Source: Whitmania pigra (Eukaryota; Annelida; Clitellata; Hirudinida; Haemopidae). Taken from it: 64,000 bases of DNA. Where the stretch lies: contig JAJTWR010000359.1 of the NCBI GenBank assembly GCA_021613335.1, positions 461,001 to 525,000 on the forward strand. The letters are read 5' to 3'. Shown piece after piece: positions 46,154-57,549 of the stretch. The notes beneath the pieces are model-generated. The model did no database searches and was not told the DNA's origin. It saw only the letters and a list, made by a program, of their open reading frames with translations. How positions within the stretch are numbered: position 1 is the first letter of the stretch; the number at the start of each line of letters is the position of its first letter. Both the position numbers and the translations under genes were made by a program.

Positions 46154-49100
46154 ATGTCTGCTGATGAAAAGTCACCAATAATCGAGGATGACGAAGCAGA
46201 AGAGGGGAAATGCGGGTGTTGCTGTTGCCTTGGTTCCCTGGTAAGTCCTCGATGATGATTATGATGATGTTGTTAACAAATTATTATACCCTTGCGTCAG
46301 TAAGAACTAATTGCAGCAATTACTCGACATTATAATGGCTTGCTCCCAACCACGAATTGTTGTGATTAATTTAAACCGACGTGCTTAAAGGAAACATATA
46401 TTTATTTATTATATTTAATGGCTGTACAATTAATTATTAATTGAACGTTATTTTCATTTAACAAATGAGTGAAATAACTCTATAAGTCGGTATTCGATGT
46501 CATTTTGTTATCAGCAACCATTATTTGCATCATTATAATCATCGTCGTCGTCGTCGTCGTCGTCCCATTACTAAATTATTAATCACCTTCATCGTTTTCA
46601 TGTCTAACTTTTGATTTATTTGTCGAGAATAACATTTTCACGACCATGTTCTTCTTTTTGTTGTAATTAATAATTTAACATTATTAAAATATTCGTCTTA
46701 ACTTTTACCAATTCTTCACTGATTCCCGAGAACAAATCCAACAAGCATACCAAGTCATCGCAACATTCAAGCACCAGCATCCAGCCAATCACAAGTCAGC
46801 ATTCTTGTTGTGCTGCTGAACAACAACAAACGACAAATTTGTTGCTGCAACAAAACATTCTTCAACCACAAATTGCCAAATTTCTGCTCAGTTCAACTCA
46901 ACTTGTTACCGATGATCCAGTTACTGAAGAGAGTGAGAAAATAGGTAGCCGTTGCAATTGTTTTTATCATCTGGTTTGAGTTTGTTATTGTTGTGTTAAT
47001 AGTTATTTACATTAGCTGTAATTAATTTTCACATCGACATATTTACATCATTTATTTGAACCTTTCAAGATTGAGTGCTTACAGATAAGAATGATTTGAG
47101 ACATATTTAGTGAAACAAAATTTCAAACGGAATGCAGTAAAATTGAAGCACGATCTTATAAACTACTCACAACGTAGCAACATTTTAACCATTAAATTTA
47201 TTAAATTTTAAGCATTACATGCATTACATTATAACTAATACATGTACTACATGTATAACCATTGCATGTATTACATTATACCCATTACATGTATTACATT
47301 TATTTAATTTTAAAAATTACCCAATACAAACGCACAAATGAAATCACATAGCTGAGTGTATTTGTAACGTGGATGAAAATGTTGAAGCGTCACACTGAAC
47401 CTCGACAGTTAAGAAGTGCAACTTCCATTCTGGAATTCTTGACTTCTTGAAGTATTGAAAAACTTGTTAATATTTAATTTGAGAAGAATTATACGTACTC
47501 GGAAAATATTTCAGACTCATGAGGAGTGAAGATTTGTTTGACTTCGATTAAGGAATTCAGAAACCGATTAAAACATGATGACAGCATTGTGTGGTCCATT
47601 TACGTATCAAAGAGATGTTTTGACCGTAGTTAAGATTGTGTGTTAAATTATTATATCAATGAGTTATCAATGAGTATTTTAAGTGTTGTCAACAACATTA
47701 TATTTTTATTTTCGTTTTTAGAGATTATACTTTCCTGAAAATCATTTTTGTGAACCTATTCAAAAGTTAAGTTGTTTAGATAACGCAAAAGTTATATTTA
47801 AAAAAAGATACTAGTTGTTTTGTCCAAAACATAAAAGTTATTTTGTTTAAAATTGAAGGTAGAATCCAATTCAGTGTAAAATACGAGGCCCACATAAAAA
47901 CACTGACCCTAAAGATCATTCGAGCGATCAATTTGGAAGCCAAGGACATCGGAGGTACAAGTGACCCTTACGTCAAGGTCACCCTCCTCCCAAACAAAAA
48001 GGTCACGCTCACCACACGAACCAAACACAAAAACTGCAATCCTACGTGGAATGAGACTTTCTCTTTTGAAGGTTTTCCCCAGGATTAACTTGGAAATTTG
48101 AGATGCTTTAATTTCGTTTTCGATTAGAAATCTCCTATAATGGGAATTCTATCCGCAACTAAGATGAGGATGCTTATTATAAATAACAAAAAATAATTAG
48201 AAATAAATTAATTTGATACCTCGATTATTTCATCACAGATTATCCGTTCGATAAAATCCAGCAAATGATTCTCTTCATGGAAGTCATCGACTACGACAGA
48301 TTTACCAGAGACGATCCAATAGGAGAAGTGGAAATCCCCCTCATGAACTTTGACCTTCTCGGGGGCCAGACTGTCTGGAAGAACCTTCGTCCGTCACAAA
48401 AACGCACGGTGAGAAATTGAATGCCGTGAAAAGGTGTCGCATTTGATTACAATTAACGTTGAGGTGATTAATTGTTTAAAAAAAATTATTCAACGAATTA
48501 TTTATTAATTGTCAACAAGAAATCAAAATTGGCAGGGAAGACTTGGTGACTTGTGTCTAACACTGCGTTACGACAGCCCACTGATGAATGTCAAGGTAGT
48601 GCAGGCGTGCAACCTCAAAGCTAAGGACATCAACGGAAAATCTGGTATAATTAAGAAAGATCATAAGAAAAATAATTAGCTTTACGAATAGTTTTGTTTT
48701 GTTCGCACTTATGAGCGGTAATTGGTGGTTCTGTTAAAAATAGATCCTTACGTGAAGATCTGGTTGATGATGGATGGGGTGAAACGAGATAAAAAGAAGA
48801 CGACAATTAAAGAAAAAAACCTCAATCCTGAGTTTAACGAGAGTTTTACTTTCAATGTGCCTGCCGATAAAATAAGGTTTAAGTAGTTGCATATTTTTAT
48901 TATGCGATAACTATATTTCTACTAAGTGATAATTAAATTATTGAAAAGTAATAATATTGTCATTTTAAAAAAGAAATATTATTAACATTTTTGTGAAACC
49001 AATGTATCACTAACGTATTAAACACGAAACCAAATAAAACTATTATTAATGCTTTGTAACTATAACCGTCTGCATCCTAATAGTAATACTTCTCTGTTCT

Positions 49101-49291
49101 GCATCCCGCCAAGGTCTGCCAGCTTACTGGTTTCAGTCATGGATTACGACAGGTTCGGTCGAAACGAACCCATCGGGCAAATCATCCTCGGCGCCAAAAC
49201 ATCTCCTGAGGAGGTCAAACATTGGAATGAAATGCTCCAGAAACCACGAAAAGACATATTTCAGTGGCACACGTTGAAGGCTTTCAAGTAG
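46154..49291 (+). CDS. Synaptotagmin-7-like double C2 protein, 7 exons
   Basis: Synaptotagmins are Ca2+-binding C2 proteins acting in exocytosis and membrane fusion. Exons: 46154-46240, 46731-46944, 47859-48071, 48239-48408, 48536-48644, 48744-48876, 49114-49291, giving 367 residues in one frame. C2A runs about residues 102-225 ([48 protein letters not shown]). C2B runs about residues 230-365 ([65 protein letters not shown]). The Ca2+-loop aspartates are present. The C-terminal W-H-x-L ending is typical. The N-terminus has a cysteine run (CGCCCC) that could be palmitoylated and a Gln/Ser-rich linker, but no transmembrane helix, so an alternative upstream exon is possible. SYT7 is the closest match I recall. 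Confidence 0.88.
46535..46565. repeat. (CGT)n microsatellite
   Basis: Seven to eight CGT triplets in the first intron of the synaptotagmin-like gene. Confidence 0.85.
47205..47305. repeat. Degenerate CATTACATGTATTACATTAT array
   Basis: Phrases of 15-35 bp based on CATTACATGTATTACATTAT recur four to five times in the second intron. Confidence 0.75.
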
Positions 49292-50565
49292 AAACATCAT
49301 CAGCCAGTTTATTTCTTTTTAATATTTACTTTGTCAATTGTTAAAAACTGTTTAATTTATTGAATCGCTTATTTGGATACGAAGTCGTTTAAGTTTGCCA
49401 TTTAAAAGAGCTTCATGGAGACATATATTCAAATAATTTTAGAAAAATAAAATGCATTACGTTTTTGTCATAATTTTCAATGAATATTAATGTTTTTCAA
49501 CAATAACATCACTTCGTATTTAAATATCAATGGCGTCTGCGTCGTGAGCTCGTGTTGATCTGCAATGATTTCCTGAGGTGGACAAGAATTAACCGAAGTG
49601 ATTCATTGTCTTTATGTTTGTACAGGAATACAAAATACTCGCCCATGTTGCCGATGGAACATTTTCGAAGGTTTAAGCTTCAAATTTGTATTTAATTTGC
49701 AATTAATAAGCTGAATTGTTTGTCAGCATTTTAGTTAATCTATTTCGAAGGTTAATTGGCTTTATTATTGTTGCACATCAAGCACCTAGCTGATAATTAT
49801 TCAGACAAACCACAGAAATACCTGATATAATCTCCATAATGGTGGCCTTAATATGGGTTGGTGAGTGCTTATGTGAATAATTATGTTGGGTGGGTGTCTG
49901 CTAACTATCCCAAACTTCTGCTAGCAACATCCACTATCAAATTTTCGCTTCCGAAAATAAGGTCGAAGATAAAACAATTATTTATTTCCAACGAAACCTG
50001 CTCCTTTTAGTTAGATTAAGTTCATTTAGGTGCTATTACAAACTTTAGACTATTTTTTAAACTGAGGAGTAAGTAAATAATTAATTGGTTTTCAGAAATA
50101 ATTCAGTTGAGATCGGACAGGAATGACACGTCTAGAACCTCATAAAAATTATGACTAAATTAAATGAGAACTATTTCTAAATTTGCAATAGTTTGTGATT
50201 TGGAATCAGGCAAAACTAACACATCGAGCCTAATTTCCTTTATCTCATTCTTAAGCACCACCACTTGGTGTTCAAACTTATTCTTCAATTTTCCATCAAA
50301 ATGAGAGACCAATTTTCATTTTGTAAGTTCTTCATATATGATTTTTCTAGCCTATTTCTAAGTTAAAAATTAATATTTCTACTAGCTTTTTCGACATTAA
50401 GGTACTTAAGACGTGCGATAGTTTGAGTAAAGATTGGCGGTTGTTGGGTGAAGTTTTTACTACAAAAAATAAATGAAGTATGATTTTCTTGTTTTACAAG
50501 CAATTATTCACCCAATGCACGTATGGGCTTTCATTGTTAGAAAAAGTCTTAACCCCAATGCTCAG
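49292..50565. other. Intergenic, no gene seen
   Basis: AT-rich. A stretch before the kinase exon near 50440 reads DWRLLGEV in one frame and could belong to an unrecognised upstream kinase exon. Confidence 0.4.
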
Positions 50566-51546
50566 GTATTCAAAGCGTCTGGAAGGATTCCAAATGAATT
50601 CTACGCTTTGAAGATGCAACGGAGAAGCCGATGGAGTGAATTGAAGCGGGAAGTTGACCTCTTGACAACCATTTCATCAACAGGCAGTCCTTTCCTCAAT
50701 CACTTCTATGAAGCTTTCCAATCGAAAGTTATTTGTTTAAATTGATATTTATTCATTCAAAATATTCAGACTTACTTTCACTTTTAAATGAACAAAAAGC
50801 TTAAGCTATGTTTAGAGCTTTGATCTTTAATCGAGGAACGGATGGAATACTTAAATTCTGCTTCAATATTTTAAAATAATTGTTCGATAACAATTCAGGT
50901 CAGTGAACGACTTGTGTCGATATGCATGAAAGTGCTTGAGCGTTAAATGAATTGTTCACATAATCTCAGAATATTTAAGTATGGCATTCATAAGCTTAAA
51001 AACTCCATAGAAACATGTTTTCTTCGTGATGGAGTACTTGGATGGTGGTAGTTTATGTGAACATCTGCATAAGGAAGGAACGTTCTCTGAAGGAAGGTCT
51101 TGTTATTATGGGGCTTGTTTGCTCTCAGCCCTGGAGGCCCTGCACGATGTTCACATTGCTCACAGGTGGTTTGTTTTGATGATTAATTTACTAATACATT
51201 GTTATTAATATTAATCATGATTACATTACATAGGGAATTTGAAGTCATTAATTGATAAAATTTACTAAACATGCATTAAAGAAAAAGAATTTTACAAGTT
51301 CGTTTGAATACACCTGGAATAAGCAGAGTTAATTGAGCCTCCATAAATAATGTGATGAATAATATTGTTAGAAATTCTATTGACAGGGATGTCAGTCTGG
51401 AGAACATTGTTCTCAACAGACGAGGTCAAGCAGTTCTTGTGGACTTCGGAAGGTGTTGCAAGTGCCCCGCAGATGAAATAACCTTTGACCTTCTTCTTGA
51501 CCTGGTTGATTTGGGAAGTGTCATCCATGAGATGTTGACTGGCAAG
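50566..51546 (+). CDS. Protein kinase fragment, 3 exons, short activation segment
   Basis: Exons 50566-50727, 51011-51165 and 51387-51546 chain in frame. The first has VFKASGRIPNEFYALKMQ, with the ATP-anchoring Lys, and ELKREVDLL with a helix-C Glu. The second has FFVMEYLDGGSLCEHLHKEG (hinge) and ALEALHDVHIAHR. The third has RDVSLENIVLNRRGQAVLVD then FGR, so the catalytic RD and DFG are present. About 22 residues after DFG come LVDLGSVIHEMLTGK, where kinases of AGC type normally have about 40 residues including an APE motif. APE is missing here. Start and end exons were not found. It resembles AGC-group kinases. Whether a small exon is missed or the activation loop is truly lost is open. Confidence 0.72.
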
Positions 51547-51740
51547 GTGACTTAATCTTGTGAAACATTGAAAGTGGGCTAAAAACCTGCTCATACGTCC
51601 ATAATCAATAATTAAACATTATTGGTTAGTTGCTTTATCTTAATTGTAGGCACTTATAAGAGTTTGATGATTCCTTTGAAGAATAGTATTTAAACATGCT
51701 TAGGGTTTGAAGTTTTCTGAACAAGAATGCATCAGAAATA

Positions 51741-51860
51741 CAGGGACGTCATTTGGGAGGGGCAACGCTCCCCTCTTGACTTTAGAATAGACGCGTAAAA
51801 GGTCAACTCCTCAAGTTGTGCAAGGGTTTGCCCTCGGAACATGCTGAAGTGACGTCCCTG
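51741..51860. mobile_element. 120-bp hAT MITE
   Basis: Ends CAGGGACGTCATTT and the inverse of AAGTGACGTCCCTG, flanked by perfect 8-bp duplications CAGAAATA at 51733-51740 and 51861-51868. No coding capacity. It lies 200 bp after the last kinase exon. Confidence 0.93.
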
Positions 51861-51868
51861 CAGAAATA

Positions 51869-52757
51869 AATAAATATAGTGCTTCTTTGTTATTCTTTCC
51901 ATACTGCTGCATTGTCCATAAAATGTTCACTCGGATGTAAGAGATGATAAGTTTTATATTCGGTTGAAGTGCATAATATAATTGAAGTAAGTAATATAAT
52001 TATTTCTTACGAAACTAATTCAGAAGTCAGAATTCATTCAGGGAAGGAGGATGATGAGTTCTTCCAATCTGTCCACAAAAGCATTTAAATTCCTCGAGTT
52101 TGTTAGTTTTAATTAGATAATTTGTTGTCAAAAGTTGTAAAAGTTTCAATAATTGCATTTGTTACTATTGAATCGTGTTTTGAAAACATGAGATGTTGCT
52201 CAAGAATTTGTTATTAAATGCAAAGAATGAGAAATGATCAGTTTTTAGCAGCCATTTTATTAATGCCTACAGCTTAAATATGTTTGAGTGACCTTCTCTG
52301 GTGAGTCATCTCAGTTGGTTACTCGGGGATGACACCATTTTAGGGGGGAGGGGAGTAACATCGAATCTTTATATTTTTTTACCTTTTTTATTTTCACCTT
52401 TTCAGGATTTATACCGATTTTTAGAGAGAATAACTTTTTTTTTTCAAGATTTTGAAATCGTTTATTTCAGAATTCTGAACAAAGACACAAAAAAACACAC
52501 ACATTTTTTCACAAATTCAAGGTGTCTCCCAAGGGAATACAATTCCCGTCTAGGGAAACACCGGTTACAAAAGTATTATTATATTAATGCAACATGTATG
52601 AAAGAGTCTTTGCATAACTGGTAAACTGAGGGTGAAAACTGGAACAGTTAACGAACATGAGAAAATTTATTATTGTGTAACAATGAAAAATGAAGAAACA
52701 AATTAATGTGGAACATAATAAAACTGACAGTGAATATGTGACAATGGAAGATGTATA
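51869..52757. other. Intergenic, no gene seen
   Basis: The frame at 52301-52624 has low-complexity composition and no support. Confidence 0.45.
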
Positions 52758-53027
52758 TTAATAGGTACAGTGTAAATTACTGTGACACAAAAATAATGGG
52801 ATCAAGATGAACCAAATAAATATTTTAAGACGGAGCTTAAATATTGAGAAACTGTTTACTGAAGTAAGGAATAATGGTAGAGAAGAGAACAAGCGTGAAC
52901 AACATATGGAGAATTTTTTGAAAATGGTACGGGATAATTCAGATCTGAATTGATTGGATGATCTAAGATTGTAAGAGTGGATGTCTGAAGATTTGGAAGA
53001 CATATTATTAAAGGACGAGGGTTGCAA
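52758..53027 (-). mobile_element. LINE 3' coding remnant
   Basis: A minus-strand frame reads HSYNLRSSNQFRSELSRTIF, then FSSLPLFL and SFSIFKLRLKIF. It resembles the C-terminal end of LINE polyproteins, where an H-Y-N-L-R-type motif and a final SLPxxI...FK block recur. A related piece occurs at 57355-57549. Confidence 0.6.
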
Positions 53028-53452
53028 GTTATGTTTATAATTAAGTATAAAGAGACAAGTTTGGAGCTTATTGATCTAATAAACGTTTATAAATCTATTT
53101 GAAATAGAAAAAAGTCCTTTGTATGAGCACGGGGAGGGAGACGAAAGTAATATGGATGATTTTTTTTTTGTTGAGAATGAGTAAAGGGCTAAATTTAGAG
53201 GGATAGTTAGATGCCAAAGCATTACAATCAGTAAATATTAATTAAAAAGCAAAGATGTTGATTCGAGCATCTGAAAAGAAACTGCAATCTCATAAACACA
53301 TACAAGCATGTAAAGTCCATGAATACACCTATTCGCAGTTAGCCATCATATTTCATCTCTAAAAGGATGAATGCTTCTGAGGAGCCATTATCATTTCACT
53401 TCATAAAGTGACGCCTCTTTACGTATCCTATATTGCGTGGGTCCCTGTAACC

Positions 53453-54532
53453 CAGCTGTTCTCAACCTTTTTGACTCGGCGACCCTCAGACAGCACTTGC
53501 CGCCGTGCTGCGGCGACCCCAACAAAAAATGGTTGATCTAATGACTTGGACTATCTTTCACTCAGGGATCATTGTCGCTATAACGCCTTTCATTTCTAAA
53601 TAGTAGAAAATGTATATTTACAATCTTTTCTGCACATCCCACAACTTGCACAAGATTTAGTTACTTTTAAATAAGAAAGCATGGGACATATTGTCATGTT
53701 TTGAAATGATTTATTTTGTAACATTATTTGAGTATCTAATCGTTGCAACATATCCAGTGAGGTGGTTGTGCTTTCTAAATTTAAGATGGCAACAATTAAC
53801 GAACGTCTCCTGCTCACTACAAAAAGCAAAACAAAAGCTTACCAGCTTTTGAACGGGAGATATTAACACACCCTTATCATCGAGAATCTGGAAAAGAAAG
53901 TTAAACGAGAGAAGCAAACCGCGGTCGCGAAAAGGCCTGCGGCCCGGTTCCGAAAATTGACGGCTGCCGCTACAAAGAAATTACAAGGCCCAATCTGCAT
54001 ATATTAAGTACACGGTGTGAAGAAGCCACTGAGAGCATTCATGACCTCTGTAGGCAAACTGGCGTGGATGCGATCGACATGTGACTCAAAGGAGCCATTG
54101 AGAGCTTTCGCAGTCGCTCCAGGCAGCAGTGACCGGCATAACAAGGCCAACGAGTGCTTATCATAGCCGGCGGTAAATATTAGGTCCAGAAAGACAAAAA
54201 CCGACAGGGACCCGCCCCCGAAAATTTATGGAGATTCAAAGGGCCGAAACGTTTGAAGACGCAAAAACTCCTCTGAGGATCCCTGTCGGAGCTCCAAGGC
54301 GGAGTAACAAGAAACTTCTAAGGGCTAAACCCCTTGGAAGCTTCATTAGTAATGAGCTTTAAAGTAGCAAGCCCCAAATGACCTGTCGGTGATGATTGGT
54401 TAATTCTTCAATCAGCTGACTCAACCATACGACTTGGATTGTATTTCGGTGATCGAATATTGTTATTTCCTTGCTAACATTACATAACAACGCTCCGCCT
54501 GTCTTAGGCGACCCACAGGTTGAGAACCTCTG
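53453..54532. mobile_element. hAT (Charlie-like) element, non-autonomous
   Basis: The left end CAGCTGTTCTCAACCTTTTT and the inverse right end CAGAGGTTCTCAACCTGTGG are typical hAT/Charlie termini, each followed by a GGCGACCC/GGTCGCC block. The flanking octamers (CTGTAACC and ATGTACCA) agree at only five positions, suggesting an old insertion. No transposase was recognised. Confidence 0.8.
53925..54330. other. GC-rich island inside the hAT element
   Basis: About 400 bp clearly richer in G+C than its surroundings, with the near-duplicates AAGCCACTGAGAGCATTC (54020) and GAGCCATTGAGAGCTTTC (54091). The content is unrecognised. It may be another nested element or captured sequence. Confidence 0.5.
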
Positions 54533-54979
54533 ATGTACCAGGTGTTTCATAGTTTCACATGGATTCTCACTTTATTCTCATATGAATTGGGATTTTCCAA
54601 AGGACTCAATTATTACTTATTATTATTCACCACAAAACAAAAAATTACATACAACTTTAAACATTTGTTCAAATAAAATAAAATATTTCAATTAAGGATT
54701 TCTGAGCTCATAAATGTTAGAAACTTAATAGAATTTATTTAAATCTTATTTAATGTAACATTTATTCAAACATGTATTATGATAAAATAGATTAAGATTA
54801 GATTAATTTAATTTGTCAAAAAAAATTAATTTTTAATTAATTAAATTCCGATTAATATTCAGAATCTTTTAATCGTACCTCGACTTCAGCACGACACGCT
54901 GTAATTCATACGCAATTCGTACGTAATTCAAACAAATTCGTTCTGAAGTGCAAGGTCGACAAATATCATAAAACCAAAT

Positions 54980-55783
54980 ATGTCTTCACTCAATAAAAAA
55001 GTCGATGAGTTCAAGAAAAGGCTCGCTGCAAACTCATCGGTGATTAGTCAAACATCGGCACCGAGGAAAAGAGCTTGCGACGACCAAGCAGCAAATGCGA
55101 AGTCCAAAAGAATGAAATTGGACACTTCCATCTCGAACGGGAAGTCCAAAAATCCCTTATATGTGCTAAATATGATCGTGAATCACATGAGGGATCGCTA
55201 TCGAATTGGTAAAACTAATCGCTTGAATCTCGATGGGATCCTCCAAGAATTAGAGATGGAGGTATCTCTAGACACCAAGAAATGGCTCGATGACGAGGCT
55301 CTTCAGAACAACGTGAAAATAGATGCACAGGGCAAGTACTACTTATTCAAACCTGATTTAAAAGTCACTAATGCAAAGAGTTTGAAGGTTCTTCTCGAAC
55401 AACAGTTCTCGGAAGATGTTGGAGCAATTTCCATGGATGCGCTGTCGGAATCGATTCCGAATTGTGCTAAGGTTTTGGAATCAGTTAAAGATTCGTTGGT
55501 GATTATCGGCAGACCTGACAAGAAACGATTTGTTTTCAAAAAAGTCGTCGGTGTTTCAACCCCGATAAAAGATGACTTTCTGCATCTTTGGAGGTCAACC
55601 TCAGTCGAAGGAACGATAGAGGATGTTTTACGACAGAATAAAATTCACTGCTTTGCCTCTTCATCCAAGCAAGCGAATGTTCCACTGAAAGTTGACAAAC
55701 CCAAGAGAGGTTCCAAGAAGAACAAGGAATTGAAGCACAACTCGCACATCGCTGAGTACCTCATAAACTATCAGGACAATTAG
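54980..55783 (+). CDS. GTF2E2: TFIIE beta subunit, intronless
   Basis: General transcription factor IIE beta works with RNA polymerase II at promoter opening. It is a single open frame of 267 residues, against 291 in human. Features in order: Lys-rich N-terminus (DEFKKRLAANSS), first winged helix (VLNMIVNHMRDRYRIGKTNR, LNLDGILQELE, KKWLDDEALQNN), second winged helix (GKYYLFKPDLKVTNAKSLKV, LSESIPNCAKVLESVKDSLV), then GRPDKKRFVF, DDFLHLWRSTSVEG and a basic C-terminal tail (KPKRGSKKNKE). The whole chain parallels the family. The start follows an AT-rich leader, and AATAAA occurs 60-75 bp past the stop. The absence of introns contrasts with the other intact genes here. Either an ancestral single-exon form or a retrocopy is possible. 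Confidence 0.93.
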   Translation: MSSLNKKVDEFKKRLAANSSVISQTSAPRKRACDDQAANAKSKRMKLDTSISNGKSKNPLYVLNMIVNHMRDRYRIGKTNRLNLDGILQELEMEVSLDTKKWLDDEALQNNVKIDAQGKYYLFKPDLKVTNAKSLKVLLEQQFSEDVGAISMDALSESIPNCAKVLESVKDSLVIIGRPDKKRFVFKKVVGVSTPIKDDFLHLWRSTSVEGTIEDVLRQNKIHCFASSSKQANVPLKVDKPKRGSKKNKELKHNSHIAEYLINYQDN

Positions 55784-57354
55784 GCATAGATGATGAAGCA
55801 TGATTTTCAATCGATTAATGTTATTATTTTAAGTCTTGATTCTAAAATAAAAATGGTTCCTTTGCAATAACTTGCGTTTCGAGTTTGAGATCTGTCTGCG
55901 TATTTCAAATTTTTTTTTTAAATAATACAGCAATAATAGTAATAGTTATATATTAGAAATAAATTGATGTGGCACCATATGAGTAGCATAAGATGAGACC
56001 CTTTCTATCTGCTTTTCATGAGAATAGTTTTATATCCGGGATCACGGTCGCCGAAAGGGGGGTAGGGACAGGGGCCATGCAAATTGTTTGTTTTTAGTTC
56101 TAAAACTTTTTTTGATTTTCCGTGATCAAATTGACATAAAACAATAAAAGAGAGTGCTGTGGCTAAGGGTCAACATTCTCTGTCGGCGGCCCTGAACTAC
56201 GTTGTTATGCAAACTATTACACTCGGTTAAATAATTGCTTTGCTGCGCGAGACCTTTTTTTCGAACGACGTGGAACATTTTACATAGCTAGCGCACCTGG
56301 AGGCTGTCTACTTTTCCCGTTGGACTCGAGGTGAAGCCTGCAGAATCGTTGCATGAGCAGTCCTGGCTGAAAATATATTTTTTTGATGTTATCTTTTCTT
56401 TTCGATATACCTTTAATTTTTGTATTTATCTTACGCCCGAGTGATATTACAATAAGTGAGGTAAGGATAGATTAGTGAATGGGACCTCGAGGTTCGGTTT
56501 TATTCGAGTACGTTTCCCTTCTCCAGGCGTGAGTGGTATTGTCTAAGATGTATTGTATAAGTGGTATTGTCTAAATAAATTGAAGTAATCATTTGAACAC
56601 GTATAGATGTTTTATTCTTCATTTGAGCGTCAGAAGATATGCTAAAAATCTACAATATTAATCACATCAGTCTTTTCATCTTCAGAAACATGGGTTGTAA
56701 ACCTTTACTTTGTTCTGCTGTACATAGGTAAGAGTAAAAGTAGTTTATAAAGTGAGGTTCATTCTTGAAATAGAGGTAATGCTGCCTGAAGCCGAGAACA
56801 TTCTTTAGCTAGAAGTAGAGGAAAGGGGACTGTAAAAATCTTGCAAGTCTGGCGAGGAGTGACATGGCATTCTGTTGTTGCTTCTACCACTGTAAGATCT
56901 TATTGGAAGAAAATGAAGAAAATGTATATATGATTTTTAATAAATCAAAAGTTCACAAGTTATCTAAGAGCGTTCGACAGGCTTAGGTAAGGTGAGAGAT
57001 CTATTTCTCTTTTAATTTGGGAAACTTCGTGTGTTGCCTGTTCATGATAACTCAAGATGTTGAAGACTTCTTACATCCTAAAATCTGCTTACATTTATTG
57101 CAAATGGACCCATCTCTACTCTCCGACGTAGTAAAGTAAGTCCAAAAGAGATGAGCACTACGAGGTCTATTGTACGACTAGAAGCAATAAGGAAGTAGAC
57201 GAAAGTGAAGCAAACATACAAAAGTTTTTTTAAGCCGAGTATCACCAAAGAAAAAAAAATATTATTAAGAATTCGTCCAGAAGTTCAAAAATAAGGTGGC
57301 AGTTCTAAAACACAAGAAATCGGACGCACTTCAGAAAAGCCACAGGAGATGATT
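55784..57354. other. Intergenic, no gene seen
   Basis: No supported frame or repeat, apart from a G-rich stretch near 56055-56080. Confidence 0.45.
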
Positions 57355-57549
57355 TTATTTAGTCAGGATATATGATTTGTAAGTACATTTGAAAATAGAT
57401 ATGGATTTATAGGAAGTAATGGTGATGCGAATCGAAGAAAATATGCGAGGGCCAGAGCACTTCAATGTAAATTTTTTGAGCGTGGTTCGAGAAACTTCAG
57501 GTCTATATACCCTAACTACTCCACTGGCATCTACCGAACCAAACAACAA
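57355..57549 (-). mobile_element. LINE 3' coding remnant, second copy
   Basis: The minus-strand frame EVSRTTLKKFTLKCSGPRIF followed by SISIFKCTYKSYI aligns with 52758-53027 (LSRTIFKKFSICCSRLFSSL, SFSIFKLRLK). The two are probably tails of one LINE family. Confidence 0.5.
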
